Part shown: in pieces, positions 10,522 to 20,141 of the stretch
Numbering within the stretch: the stretch's first letter is position 1
Layout of the letters: the number at the start of each line of letters is the position of its first letter
Assembly: GCF_009176725.1 (NCBI RefSeq)
Contig: NZ_AP020337.1
Location: 4,967,501-5,031,500 of the forward strand
Direction: 5' to 3'
DNA length: 64,000 nt
Source of the DNA: Pseudomonas sp. KUIN-1
Lineage (GTDB): Bacteria > Pseudomonadota > Gammaproteobacteria > Pseudomonadales > Pseudomonadaceae
The notes under the pieces: model-generated
Told to the model about the DNA's origin: nothing
Seen by the model: only the letters and a program-made list of their open reading frames with translations
The model's database searches: none
Program-made: the position numbers and the translations under genes

Positions 10522-11973
10522 ATGAACGACCTGCACGAATTATTCAATACGCTGGACGGCCGTGGCCTGGCAACACTGGTACGCAATGGCGAGGTGAGCC
10601 CCGGCGAGCTGCTGGAAACCGCAATCGCGCGGGTCGAGCAGGTCGAGCCCGGCCTGAACGCCGTCAGCGAAAGGCTTTACGAGCAGGCGCGCAGCCAGGC
10701 GAGCGGAAGCAGCGTCAGACAGGGCGTCATGGCAGGCGTACCGACCCTGGTGAAAGACATGTTCACCCCGATGACCGGAGCACGGATGACCAGTGGCTCG
10801 CATGCGCTGGGCGAGTTTCGCTCAAACATCGACTGCGAAATCGTCAGCCGGCTGCGCCAGGCCGGCTGCCAACTGATCGGAACGACCACCGCCCCTGAAT
10901 TCGGCGTGTCCTACAGCACCGAATCGCAACGCTTCGGCGCGACCTGCAATCCATGGAATCTGCAGCACAGCGCGGGCGGTTCCAGCGGGGGTGCCGCCGC
11001 TCTGGTTGCGGCGCGCGCCATCCCCTTCGCTCATGGCAACGACGGCGGCGGCTCGCTTCGCGTACCGGCCTCCTGCTGCGGCGTATTCGGCTTCAAGCCC
11101 TCGCGCGGCCTGCTGCCGTCCGGCCCGATGGTCGGCGAGGGCTGGGCAGGCCTGAGCACCGCTCATGCGATTACCCTGTCGGTAGGCGACAGCGCCGCCC
11201 TGCTTGATGCCACTGCCGGGAGTGACCTGGGGGCTCCCTATGCGGCGCCCATGCCAGCGACGCCCTTTGCACACGCTGCAGGACGCGATCCCAGGCGCCT
11301 GAAAATCGCCTTGATCTCGGCAATATCACCCTGGCCGGCCGAACCGGAAGCCCTGGCTGCGCTGCAACACACTGCGGCCTTGCTGGAGGCGCTCGGGCAT
11401 TACGTGGTCCCGGCGACGTTGCCGGTTCAGTTACCTGAATTCCTCGATGCGACGTTCGACATCATCGGCTCACACACCCAGGGCTACCTCGATCTGTTGG
11501 GCAAAATGCGCGGTTTCCCGGTGGCCATGGACGAAGTGGAGCCGCGCACCCGCGTGATTCTGCGCGAACGCGGGCAACTGCCTGCAACACGCTACATTTC
11601 CGCGGTCGAATCGATGCATGCACTGGGCCGGGCGATGGCCGGTTTCTTCGAAGAGTACGACATTGTTCTCACCCCGACGCTCAACCGCGCGCCGCCCCGC
11701 CTGGGGGAGCTGGCCTTCGACGACGACAGCCGCTCCCTGCAGGACTTCATCGCGCTTTCGCACCGCTACTCGCCCTACACGGCGATCTTCAACGCGACAG
11801 GCCAGCCGGCCATGTCCGTGCCCCTCTACTGGACAGCCGATTCGCTGCCGCTGGGCTCTCACTTCGCCGCGCGGTTTGGCGACGAACTGACCTTGCTGAG
11901 CCTCGCCGGGCAACTGGAACGCGCCCAGCCGTGGGCCGCACGCAGGCCGCCGCTAAACGCTTGTGCGGGTTGA
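10522..11973 (+). CDS. Amidase-signature family hydrolase
   Basis: 483 residues from the ATG that follows GGAG by 7 bases; an in-frame GTG 42 bases upstream lacks a ribosome site. The amidase-signature triad is visible: Lys78 in LVKDM, cis-Ser154 in GGSSGG and the nucleophile Ser178 in GGGSLRVPA. The family hydrolyses amide bonds of many small molecules; the substrate is not readable. It is the last gene of a regulator-porin-amidase group and is followed by a hairpin at 12000-12028. Confidence 0.88.
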   Translation: MNDLHELFNTLDGRGLATLVRNGEVSPGELLETAIARVEQVEPGLNAVSERLYEQARSQASGSSVRQGVMAGVPTLVKDMFTPMTGARMTSGSHALGEFRSNIDCEIVSRLRQAGCQLIGTTTAPEFGVSYSTESQRFGATCNPWNLQHSAGGSSGGAAALVAARAIPFAHGNDGGGSLRVPASCCGVFGFKPSRGLLPSGPMVGEGWAGLSTAHAITLSVGDSAALLDATAGSDLGAPYAAPMPATPFAHAAGRDPRRLKIALISAISPWPAEPEALAALQHTAALLEALGHYVVPATLPVQLPEFLDATFDIIGSHTQGYLDLLGKMRGFPVAMDEVEPRTRVILRERGQLPATRYISAVESMHALGRAMAGFFEEYDIVLTPTLNRAPPRLGELAFDDDSRSLQDFIALSHRYSPYTAIFNATGQPAMSVPLYWTADSLPLGSHFAARFGDELTLLSLAGQLERAQPWAARRPPLNACAG

Positions 11974-11999
11974 TGCGAAGGGATTATTGGCGGTGGCGA

Positions 12000-12028
12000 G
12001 ACCACCGCCTGCGTTGCAGGCGGCGGTC
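12000..12028. terminator. GC-rich hairpin between convergent amidase and effector genes
   Basis: Arms GACCACCGCCTGC and GCAGGCGGCGGTC pair over 13 positions with one mismatch and a 3-base loop. It lies between two stop codons that face each other. No T run follows, so it is at best a weak bidirectional terminator. Confidence 0.5.
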
Positions 12029-12042
12029 TGCCGGCTACAGGC

Positions 12043-14781
12043 TTATGGCTCGCCAGCCGCTTGCTGTGCCGGCGTCGGGTGCGACCCGGTCAGGTACCGG
12101 AAGCGGTCGTAGAGACCCGCCACTACCTGCCCGCCTGCGATCCTGCCCGGAATTGCCGTTTGCAGGGTGCCGACCGCGCTCCCCAGACGCGAGGTGCCGA
12201 CGTAATTCCCGGCCCAGGACGCAGCCGCCCTGCCAGCCTGATGCGCCGCCTTGCCTTTGTCAGTCAGGTAGCTCAAGCCTTTGCCGGCTGCTGCGCCAGC
12301 CACTTCTCCAACCATACCGGGAAGCGTGAGGTTGGCTGCGGTCAGGACCGCAGCACCGGAGGCATAGCCTTTGATCCCCTTGTCGAGAAAATTCCAGACT
12401 TTGTTGACGCCCAGAAACCCTGTCATCACCAGATTCAGGCCGACGATTTCCTTGAAGACCTGAACCGCCTTTTGCATGTCGACTTCAGGGTTCATGGCCA
12501 GCTTGAGCATCTCCGATACGCACCAGACGCCGTCCGCCGCGTAATCGGCTTTGCCGACCATGCTTTTCATCAACATCACCAGCGCCGCACCGATACTCGC
12601 CGTCAGGGCCACCAGGCCCAGTTTGGTGTAGAAGTCAGGGTCCGCCTTGCGCTCCCCCTCGGCCAGTGGCAGACCTGCGCGCAGGGCATCGGCGCTTTCG
12701 AACCTGGCCTGAAACTCGCTGCTCTTGGTGCCCAGGTACGTCAGGCTCGAGTTCATGATGTCGGTGATGCTTTTGTCTTGCTTGTACAATTCGGTCGCCA
12801 CTTTCATCTGCTGGGCAAAATGCTCGCTGACGTCGAAATGCCTGACCACGGCAAGATGGTCTTCCTCCGGGATGCTGGCGTTCCCGGTGTCTTGCCTGGA
12901 AAGCTTGCTCTTGGCGAGCTTGAAGGCGGCGACGATCGATTCGCGGTTGAATACGCCCAGCGTGGCTGCGCCCGATGCCACGGCCGTTGCGATACCGAAG
13001 CCGACCTGCTCCAGCAGGTGTTCGTTCCTGGCAAAGGTGGGCTGCGCCACGATGGCGTTGGCCAGCACGGTGACGAAGTAGCGGTTCAGGCCGTGATCGA
13101 CATTGGTCCGCGCGTTGGTCAGCTCGTTCATCATCAGGCCAGCCATGAACACTGCGTTCTTGGTGAAGTGGGCAACCAGCGATGAGCTGTAGGAGTTGTC
13201 CTTGCTGACGAACGCCACGGCCAGTGGCAAGGGTGCCAGCGCGAGCAGCATCGCCGGACTTGCAAGGATGCGACTCTTGAACGAGGCACCGTTCTTGAGC
13301 GTGCCCAGTTCGGCATTCATGCTTTGGTTAAGGCTGAGCAACTCATCTTTCACATCAGAGGGTAGCCCCGAGCGGCTCAACACTGCAGGCAACTGTTCGT
13401 TGTGAGCGCGCCAGGCGTCGAGTTGACCCTGGCCGTTGGCCTGAACGATTGCGCCCAACATGTCACGCTCGGCTTCGCTCAGCGCCGACGATGGTTTTTC
13501 CAGCAGCGTCTTCACAACGTCGGACGTCGTGGTAGCAGCACTGGGCAAATGACCAAGACGGGCCAGTTGCTCCTCGCTCAATACCAGCGAACCGTTGGCC
13601 AGCGCCAACCGCAGTTTTTCATCGAACCCCATGCCGCACCGGGCCTCGATGTCTCCTTCAGGGGCGAAGGGCAACGGGGTATTGCTGACGATATCGCGTT
13701 GTTCCTGCGTGAGATGCAGCACATGCTTGTTCAGGAAGGCATGCATCTGATCGGGCGACAGGTGTGGCGCCGGGGTGCGCATCAAGGCCAGCAACCCCTT
13801 GTCGTCCATTGGCGCGAGCGCCCCATAGGCATCAAACTTGCGCACCAGATTGCCGCCGGCCTTGAGCAATGCCTGGCTTCTCGTCAGCCGGGGCTCGGCA
13901 GCCTCATGGCCAGGTGCAGGTGCTTCGCCTGGCTCGATGGAGATTGCTTCCAGCCTCGGCAAAATGCCGTGTTCGCGCAATAGCTGCAGCAGCGCCCCCA
14001 CCACTTCCGCCAGCTCGCGCAATTCATTGCAGGCAGGCGCGTCCTGGCAATTTTCGGTCAATGCCTGCAATGCGCCGGGCAACGTCTCCAGGTCATTGAG
14101 CGTGTCGGCATGTGAGCGCAGCAGACTGACGACCGCTTCGGGTTGACGCTGGAGGCTGTCATTCAACTCCGCAGTACGCTGCTTGGCCGTGTGAACGAAA
14201 TGGCTGAAGAGCGTGTAAGACGAAACAACGGGGGGCTCTGCGCCCAGCGTCTCGGGATCCAGATGAGTCAACGCCAGCAGATCCGGAATCGCCCGGGCCA
14301 GAGCGGGCGTCCGGGCAGTCAAACGAGCGACGGATTGGTGCAGCCGCGCCGTCCTGAGCCCCTCGCAGGCCAGCGACAGTGAGTCGTGAGATGCATGAGA
14401 AGCAGGCATATCGGCCAGCCGACCAATACAGCGCTCAAGCAGGTCTTTCAGCGCCGGCGCCTGATCCTCGCTGGCAAGTTGGTGCCAACCCTGCTCGGTC
14501 GTGGCGACCTCGGCCAGGCTGTGGCAGAGCTGGGCAACTGTGGGCCAGGACGGCTGCTGTTTATCCAGCTCACGCTGAAGAGCAGACAACAGACGAACAG
14601 AGTCCTGCGCTGGCGCGGTCGAGGTGCGACCAAATGCCACAGCCAGCTCGCCGGAGGCAAAAAACGCCACGGTACGAGCCTGCTGCGGGGTTCGCTCACA
14701 AACGCCGGTGGCACCGGAGGACGCAGGAGCAACGTCCGGCAATGAGGAATGAGAGGAGCGCGTTATCTGGGAGGGCATCAT
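12043..14781 (-). CDS. hopAE1: Type III secreted effector, HopAE1-like
   Basis: 912 residues from the ATG at 14781, which has AGGGA 8 bases upstream; the frame stays open further but the extra 85 codons cross the promoter. The N-terminus (MMPSQITRSSHSSLPDVAPA) is Ser/Thr-rich with few acidic residues and an early Ile, typical of P. syringae type III export signals. The body is long and helical with two hydrophobic segments (around 438-458 and 705-725) and no enzyme motif I recognise. A HrpL-type hrp box is correctly placed 44 bases before the ATG. From memory HopAE1 is about this length and lies beside glyA in P. syringae pv. syringae, matching here. Its activity in plants is not known to me. 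Confidence 0.78.
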   Translation of the reverse strand: MMPSQITRSSHSSLPDVAPASSGATGVCERTPQQARTVAFFASGELAVAFGRTSTAPAQDSVRLLSALQRELDKQQPSWPTVAQLCHSLAEVATTEQGWHQLASEDQAPALKDLLERCIGRLADMPASHASHDSLSLACEGLRTARLHQSVARLTARTPALARAIPDLLALTHLDPETLGAEPPVVSSYTLFSHFVHTAKQRTAELNDSLQRQPEAVVSLLRSHADTLNDLETLPGALQALTENCQDAPACNELRELAEVVGALLQLLREHGILPRLEAISIEPGEAPAPGHEAAEPRLTRSQALLKAGGNLVRKFDAYGALAPMDDKGLLALMRTPAPHLSPDQMHAFLNKHVLHLTQEQRDIVSNTPLPFAPEGDIEARCGMGFDEKLRLALANGSLVLSEEQLARLGHLPSAATTTSDVVKTLLEKPSSALSEAERDMLGAIVQANGQGQLDAWRAHNEQLPAVLSRSGLPSDVKDELLSLNQSMNAELGTLKNGASFKSRILASPAMLLALAPLPLAVAFVSKDNSYSSSLVAHFTKNAVFMAGLMMNELTNARTNVDHGLNRYFVTVLANAIVAQPTFARNEHLLEQVGFGIATAVASGAATLGVFNRESIVAAFKLAKSKLSRQDTGNASIPEEDHLAVVRHFDVSEHFAQQMKVATELYKQDKSITDIMNSSLTYLGTKSSEFQARFESADALRAGLPLAEGERKADPDFYTKLGLVALTASIGAALVMLMKSMVGKADYAADGVWCVSEMLKLAMNPEVDMQKAVQVFKEIVGLNLVMTGFLGVNKVWNFLDKGIKGYASGAAVLTAANLTLPGMVGEVAGAAAGKGLSYLTDKGKAAHQAGRAAASWAGNYVGTSRLGSAVGTLQTAIPGRIAGGQVVAGLYDRFRYLTGSHPTPAQQAAGEP

Positions 14782-15124
14782 GGGCGTTTTCCCTATTGTC
14801 GGTGGGTACGGGCAACAGACCGACTGAGTGTCGTCCGCCCCGGAACGGTTCCGGTAATTGAGGGCAAATCGATGCGTGATCACTGAAATTTCGAGTGGAT
14901 GTGCCTGGTTCACGCCGCCGATGACTAAATTGATCTTGACCATCTCATACGGCCGGGCCCCACACAGAACAAGCCTTGCGCCTGCAGCACGACCATGATT
15001 TTCAGGCCTGGTCGAAACCCGCTTGAACGCGGTCACTGGTCAAGATGACTGCCTTTCATATGCCAGATAAAACCCGATGGGGTAGAATAGCCGCCTTTTC
15101 CGCCATGCCCCCTTGAGGACTGCC
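14782..15124. other. Divergent promoter region, effector and glyA
   Basis: 343 bases. The left part holds the hrp box and leader of the effector gene; the right part must hold the glyA promoter, with a TAGAAT hexamer at 15082-15087 as a possible -10 element. No gene is seen. Confidence 0.5.
14825..14852 (-). promoter_or_regulatory. hrp box (HrpL ECF sigma promoter) for the effector gene
   Basis: On the minus strand GGAACC is followed by 15 bases and then ACACTCA. The HrpL consensus is GGAACC-N15/16-CCACNNA; only the first C of the second half differs. The second half lies 43 bases before the effector ATG. This makes the gene part of the Hrp regulon, induced in planta. Confidence 0.85.
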
Positions 15125-16378
15125 ATGTTCAGCCGTGATTTGACTATCGCCAAGTACGACGCCGATCTGTTTGCCGCCATGGAGCAAGAAGCTCTGCGTC
15201 AGGAAGAACACATCGAGCTGATTGCCTCGGAAAACTACACCAGTCCGGCCGTCATGGAAGCTCAGGGCTCGGCCCTGACCAACAAGTACGCCGAAGGCTA
15301 TCCAGGCAAGCGCTACTACGGTGGTTGCGAGTACGTCGACATTATCGAGCAACTGGCCATCGACCGCGCCAAGGAACTGTTCGGCGCTGATTACGCCAAC
15401 GTCCAGCCACACGCCGGTTCGCAAGCCAACTCGGCGGTCTACCTGGCCCTGCTGCAAGGCGGCGACACCATTCTGGGCATGAGCCTGGCTCACGGTGGTC
15501 ACCTGACCCACGGCGCCAGCGTTTCGTCCTCGGGCAAGCTGTACAACGCCGTTCAGTACGGCATCGATGCCAACGGCATGATCGACTACGACGAAGTCGA
15601 GCGCCTGGCCGTCGAGCACAAGCCAAAAATGATCGTCGCCGGTTTCTCTGCCTACTCGCAGATCCTCGACTTCCCGCGCTTCCGCGCCATCGCTGACAAG
15701 GTCGGTGCCTACCTGTTCGTCGACATGGCGCACGTCGCCGGTCTGGTCGCCGCAGGCGTCTACCCGAACCCGGTGCCATTCGCCGACGTCGTGACCACCA
15801 CCACGCACAAGACCCTGCGCGGTCCGCGTGGCGGCCTGATCCTGGCGCGCGCCAACGCCGAGATCGAGAAGAAGCTGAACTCGGCGGTGTTCCCTGGCTC
15901 CCAGGGCGGCCCGCTGGAGCACGTCATCGCGGCCAAGGCCGTGTGCTTCAAGGAAGCGCTGCAGCCTGAGTTCAAGACCTACCAGCAGCAAGTGGTGAAG
16001 AACGCCAAGGCCATGGCCGGCGTGTTCATCGAGCGTGGCTTCGACGTCGTTTCCGGCGGTACCGAGAACCACCTGTTCCTGCTGTCGCTGATCAAACAGG
16101 ACATCTCCGGTAAAGACGCTGACGCCGCTCTGGGTCGCGCCTTCATCACCGTCAACAAGAACTCCGTACCGAACGACCCACGCTCCCCGTTCGTCACCTC
16201 CGGCCTGCGCTTCGGCACCCCGGCAGTGACCACTCGCGGCTTCAAGGAAGCTGAGTGCAAGGAACTGGCCGGCTGGATCTGCGACATCCTGGCTGACCTG
16301 AACAACGAAGCCGTGATCGACGCGGTTCGTGAGAAGGTCAAGGCCATCTGCGCCAAGCTGCCGGTTTACGGCGCTTGA
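15125..16378 (+). CDS. glyA: Serine hydroxymethyltransferase
   Basis: 417 residues, standard length. PLP-binding Lys229 is in TTTTHKTLRG; the N-terminal QEEHIELIASENYTSPAV and GGCEYVD segments are family hallmarks. It interconverts serine plus tetrahydrofolate with glycine plus methylene-tetrahydrofolate in the cytoplasm. The ATG follows GAGG by 6 bases. A strong terminator follows, so it is a single transcription unit. Pseudomonads usually carry more than one glyA copy. Confidence 0.97.
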   Translation: MFSRDLTIAKYDADLFAAMEQEALRQEEHIELIASENYTSPAVMEAQGSALTNKYAEGYPGKRYYGGCEYVDIIEQLAIDRAKELFGADYANVQPHAGSQANSAVYLALLQGGDTILGMSLAHGGHLTHGASVSSSGKLYNAVQYGIDANGMIDYDEVERLAVEHKPKMIVAGFSAYSQILDFPRFRAIADKVGAYLFVDMAHVAGLVAAGVYPNPVPFADVVTTTTHKTLRGPRGGLILARANAEIEKKLNSAVFPGSQGGPLEHVIAAKAVCFKEALQPEFKTYQQQVVKNAKAMAGVFIERGFDVVSGGTENHLFLLSLIKQDISGKDADAALGRAFITVNKNSVPNDPRSPFVTSGLRFGTPAVTTRGFKEAECKELAGWICDILADLNNEAVIDAVREKVKAICAKLPVYGA

Positions 16379-16403
16379 TGAGTTTGGTTTAAACGCAGTA
16401 CCA

Positions 16404-16435
16404 AAAGCCCCGACTTGTGAGAGCCGGGGCTTTTT
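16404..16435 (+). terminator. Rho-independent terminator after glyA
   Basis: Arms AAAGCCCCG and CGGGGCTTT around a 12-base loop, followed by further T residues, 26 bases after the glyA stop. It also faces the end of the opposing GTPase gene. Confidence 0.85.
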
Positions 16436-16482
16436 GTTGGACGCTCACCGTATGGACAGAAGCTCAGCCGCTGCCCGACCTC

Positions 16483-17460
16483 TCAGCCGCATACCTTCTC
16501 GAACCCCGCCCGTATCTTCTCCTCCGGCAACTCATCGGCAATGAACACAATCACGCTCTCGCGCTTTTCGCCTTCGGCCCACTCGGTGTCCCAGTCGAAG
16601 CCGTACAGCTTGAGCACGCCCTGAAACACCATCTTGCGCGGTTCGTCTTCGATGTTGAGCACGCCCTTGTAGCGCAGCAGTTGTTTGCCGTGGTCTTCGA
16701 GCAGTTCATTCATGAACTCGCTGAGGCGGTCCAGATTCAGTGGTTTGTCGCTGCGCAGGACCAGGCTGCTGATGCGGTCAGCGGAATTGCCGGCCGGGGC
16801 CAGCGGGCGCAGGATCATGCCGCCGCCCAGGTCAGCGTTGAGGTTGAAGCCGCGTACGTCGAGCAGTTCGGCGAGGTCGATTTTGCCGTGCTCGACGATA
16901 CGGATCGGCGCGCGGCGGTTGATGCGGGTCAGGCGCGCACTCAGGGCTTCGAAGGCTGCGTCGTCGACCAGATCACGCTTGCTGACCAGCAACCGGTCGG
17001 CAAAGCCGATCTGCGCCTGGGCGATGGTTTGCGCCAGGTGGGTATCGGCGTGCGCGGCGTCGACCAGGGTGATGATGCCGTCGAGGATGTAACGCTCGCG
17101 CAATTCTTCATCAATGAAGAAGGTCTGCGCGACCGGCGCCGGGTCAGCCAGGCCGGTGCATTCGATCACCAGTCGGTCGAACGCGATTTCGCCGCTGTCC
17201 ATACGCTCCAGCAACAGGTAGAGCGCCTTGGTCAGGTCGGTGTGAATGGTGCAGCACACGCAACCGTTGGACAGGGTCATGATCTGTACAGGGTCGGTGC
17301 CGAGCAACTGGCTGTCGATGCCAGCATCGCTGAATTCGTTTTCGATCACGGCGATTTTCAGGCCGTGTTCGGCCTTGAGCAGGTGGCGCAGCAAGGTGGT
17401 CTTGCCGGCGCCCAGAAAACCGGTCAGCACGGTCACGGGGATGGGTTGCAACTCAGTCAT
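16483..17460 (-). CDS. G3E-family GTPase, CobW/YjiA type metallochaperone
   Basis: 325 residues from the ATG with AGGAG a few bases upstream. Walker A GFLGAGKT at 14-21, the G3E metal-binding CxCC (Cys67, Cys69, Cys70 in NGCVCC), and a C-terminal CobW_C domain. Such proteins use GTP to deliver metal ions to client enzymes. It is the third gene of a minus-strand group after the CstA and YbdD genes, an arrangement shared with yjiY-yjiX-yjiA in enterobacteria. Confidence 0.9.
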   Translation of the reverse strand: MTELQPIPVTVLTGFLGAGKTTLLRHLLKAEHGLKIAVIENEFSDAGIDSQLLGTDPVQIMTLSNGCVCCTIHTDLTKALYLLLERMDSGEIAFDRLVIECTGLADPAPVAQTFFIDEELRERYILDGIITLVDAAHADTHLAQTIAQAQIGFADRLLVSKRDLVDDAAFEALSARLTRINRRAPIRIVEHGKIDLAELLDVRGFNLNADLGGGMILRPLAPAGNSADRISSLVLRSDKPLNLDRLSEFMNELLEDHGKQLLRYKGVLNIEDEPRKMVFQGVLKLYGFDWDTEWAEGEKRESVIVFIADELPEEKIRAGFEKVCG

Positions 17461-17555
17461 AAGGCTCCTGGCGTGAGGCATTCAGCTGAAATGAAAACGC
17501 GCCACAGGTGATGGCCTGCGGCGCGTCGGATCAAACCATAACGCAGATCAGCGGA

Positions 17556-17753
17556 TCAACAGCACTTCGGACCGGCCTTGCCGCCGTACCGTGCCTCTTG
17601 CCGTTCCCGGAAGAACTGCTCGTAGGTCATCATCGGCTTGTCCGGATGAGTGTTCTGCATGTGTTCGACGTAGGTGTCATAGTCCGGCATGCCCACCATC
17701 AGGCGCGCGGCCTGACCGAGGTATTTGCCGAGGCGACTCAGGTCATTGAACAT
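17556..17753 (-). CDS. YbdD/YjiX family (DUF466) small protein
   Basis: 65 residues. The conserved MVGMPDYDTYVEHM...HPDKPMMTYEQFF core identifies the YbdD/YjiX family, which is nearly always encoded next to a CstA-type pyruvate/peptide transporter, as here (27 bases downstream of cstA), and is thought to be needed for its activity. I chose the ATG 6 bases after AGAGGAA rather than the TTG two codons earlier. It ends in CC, a usual feature. Confidence 0.93.
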   Translation of the reverse strand: MFNDLSRLGKYLGQAARLMVGMPDYDTYVEHMQNTHPDKPMMTYEQFFRERQEARYGGKAGPKCC

Positions 17754-17780
17754 GGGCAATTCCTCTGTGGGTAACCATCG

Positions 17781-19856
17781 TCACACCTGCGACGCTGGCG
17801 GCATGGCCTGGAACGGCGCTTCCTTGTCGGTGCGCTCCTTGGTGCTCCAGGCCGCACGGCCGACTTTAATGGCGTAGAACAGGATGCTGAACACCACGAA
17901 CAGGAACAGCACGGTCAGCCCGGCGTTGGTGTAAGCGTTGAAGATCACGTGCTGCATCTGGTCCATGGTCTTGGCCGGGGCCAGAATCTGACCGGCATCG
18001 GCCGCAGCGCTGTATTTCTTGGCCAGGGCCAGGAAACCTACCGCAGGGTTGGCGTCGAACAGTTTGATCAAGCCAGCGGTCACGGTGCAGATCAGTAGCC
18101 AGACGGCAGGCAGCATGGTCACCCAGACGTAGCGCTGACGCTTCATCTTGATCAGCACCACGCTGGCCAGCATCAGGGCGATACCGGCGAGCATCTGGTT
18201 GGAGATACCGAACAGCGGCCATAAGGTATTGATGCCGCCCAGCGGGTCGATGACGCCCTGATAGAGCAGATAGCCCCACAGCGCCACGCAACCGCCGGTG
18301 CCGATGGCGTTGGCCGTCCACGACTCGGTGCGTTTCAAGGCCGGAACGAAGCTGCCCAGCAGGTCCTGCAGCATGAAGCGTCCGGCACGTGTCCCGGCGT
18401 CGACGGCGGTCAGGATGAACAGCGCCTCGAACAGAATCGCAAAGTGGTACCAGAACGCCATGGTGTTTTCACCCGGCAGCACCTGATGGAGGATCTGTGC
18501 GATACCGACGGCCAGCGTCGGAGCACCACCAGCCCGCGCCAGCACGGTGTTTTCACCAATGTCTTTCGCCACAGCCGTCAGTTGCTCCGGCGTGATGGCA
18601 AAGCCCCAGCTGGACACGGTCTGCGCAACGGTCACCACGTCACTGCCGACCACGGCAGCCGGGCTGTTCATGGCGAAGTACACGCCCGGCTCGATCACCG
18701 AAGCGGCAACCATCGCCATGATGGCCACGAAGGACTCCATCAACATGCCGCCGTAACCGATGTAACGGGCGTTCTTCTCGTTATCCAGCAGCTTGGGCGT
18801 GGTGCCCGACGAGATCAGTGCGTGGAAACCCGACACTGCACCGCAGGCAATGGTGATGAACAGGAACGGGAACAATGCGCCCTTCCAGACCGGGCCTGTG
18901 CCGTTGGTGAACTGGGTCAGGGCCGGCATTTTCAGCTCGGGCGCCAGGATCAGGATGCCGATCGCGAGTGCCAGAATGGTGCCGATTTTCAGGAAGGTCG
19001 ACAGGTAGTCACGGGGCGCAAGCAGCAGCCAGACCGGCAGCATGGCCGCTACAAAGCCGTAACCGACCAGCATCCAGGTGATCTGCACACCGGTGAACGT
19101 GAACATCGGCCCCCAGGTCGGATCCGCCGCTACCATCCCGCCGACCCAGATCGAACCGAGCAACAGAATGACACCGACGATGGAGATTTCACCAATGCGC
19201 CCCGGACGGATGTAGCGCATATAAATGCCCATGAACATCGCGATCGGGATCGTCGCCATGACCGTGAACATGCCCCACGGGCTCTCGGCCAGGGCCTTGA
19301 CCACGATCAGCGCCAGCACCGCCAGGATGATGATCATGATCAGGAAGCAGCCGAACAGCGCGATGGTGCCGGGAATACGGCCCATTTCCTCGCGAACCAT
19401 GTCACCCAGCGAGCGTCCGTCACGGCGCGTGGAGAGGAACAGGATCATGAAGTCCTGCACCGCACCGGCCAGCACCACGCCGGCGATCAGCCAGAGCGTA
19501 CCGGGCAGATAGCCCATTTGCGCTGCCAGTACCGGGCCGACCAGCGGGCCTGCGCCAGCGATGGCGGCAAAGTGGTGTCCGAAGAGAATGTGTTTGTTGG
19601 TCGGCACATAGTCCAGACCGTCGTTGTTGACCACCGCCGGTGTCGCGCGCAGCGGATCGAGCTGCATGACGTGAGTGGCGATGAAAAGACTGTAGTAACG
19701 ATAGGCAACCAGGTAGATAGCTACCGCAGCGACCACTATCCACAAGGCGTTTATCGCCTCTCCGCGGCGCAAGGCCACGACCCCAAGGGCACATGCCCCG
19801 ACAATTGCAACGATGAGCCAGGGAACATGGCGCATCAGACTATTATTATTTTTCAT
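17781..19856 (-). CDS. cstA: CstA/BtsT-family carbon starvation transporter (pyruvate uptake)
   Basis: 691 residues from MKNNNSLMRH; about 16 or more membrane helices. Hallmarks include YVPTNKHILFGHHFAAIAGAGP near residue 85 and FHALISSGTTPK in the middle. E. coli relatives CstA and BtsT import pyruvate or peptides under carbon limitation. The start has only a weak GGAA with A-rich spacer, and two upstream in-frame starts exist. The preceding 285-base gap contains a perfect palindrome at 20031-20047 that may control it. Confidence 0.92.
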   Translation of the reverse strand: MKNNNSLMRHVPWLIVAIVGACALGVVALRRGEAINALWIVVAAVAIYLVAYRYYSLFIATHVMQLDPLRATPAVVNNDGLDYVPTNKHILFGHHFAAIAGAGPLVGPVLAAQMGYLPGTLWLIAGVVLAGAVQDFMILFLSTRRDGRSLGDMVREEMGRIPGTIALFGCFLIMIIILAVLALIVVKALAESPWGMFTVMATIPIAMFMGIYMRYIRPGRIGEISIVGVILLLGSIWVGGMVAADPTWGPMFTFTGVQITWMLVGYGFVAAMLPVWLLLAPRDYLSTFLKIGTILALAIGILILAPELKMPALTQFTNGTGPVWKGALFPFLFITIACGAVSGFHALISSGTTPKLLDNEKNARYIGYGGMLMESFVAIMAMVAASVIEPGVYFAMNSPAAVVGSDVVTVAQTVSSWGFAITPEQLTAVAKDIGENTVLARAGGAPTLAVGIAQILHQVLPGENTMAFWYHFAILFEALFILTAVDAGTRAGRFMLQDLLGSFVPALKRTESWTANAIGTGGCVALWGYLLYQGVIDPLGGINTLWPLFGISNQMLAGIALMLASVVLIKMKRQRYVWVTMLPAVWLLICTVTAGLIKLFDANPAVGFLALAKKYSAAADAGQILAPAKTMDQMQHVIFNAYTNAGLTVLFLFVVFSILFYAIKVGRAAWSTKERTDKEAPFQAMPPASQV

Positions 19857-20141
19857 TTTTTTTATTCCAGCAGAGTTGACTAGAAGGCAAGCCATGCGAG
19901 TTTAGCGCCGGATCAGCGAAAGACCACCCCCAACCAAGGTCTAGGTCGAATTTTGATCAATTGCGGCAGATACCCGGCATAGAGGGCTGGAATGGCCGCG
20001 ACAGATGGCGGTCCGATCACAAAACCGTGATACAGAACTGTTCTGTAATTGCTTTCCGGTCTATCGTGCATGGACAACAGAATCGATTAGATAACGACCT
20101 GCCGCTGACCTCTCGTGGCGGGTAACAAGAGAGTTCATTCG
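19857..20141. other. Divergent promoter region of cstA and mapZ
   Basis: 285 bases without a gene, less GC-rich than its surroundings, containing one perfect interrupted palindrome (listed separately). Confidence 0.5.
20031..20047. promoter_or_regulatory. Perfect palindrome, likely operator
   Basis: TACAGAAC-T-GTTCTGTA: two 8-bp arms around a single base, about 175 bases before cstA and 95 before mapZ. The size and symmetry fit a dimeric repressor or activator site; the protein is unknown. Confidence 0.6.

Noticed and set aside
14782..15036. N-terminal extension of the effector gene
   Set aside because: The extra 85 codons overlap the hrp box and lack a ribosome site.
18444..19883. 479-codon frame opposite cstA
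   Set aside because: Low-complexity His/Arg/Asp-rich antisense product of a membrane transporter gene.
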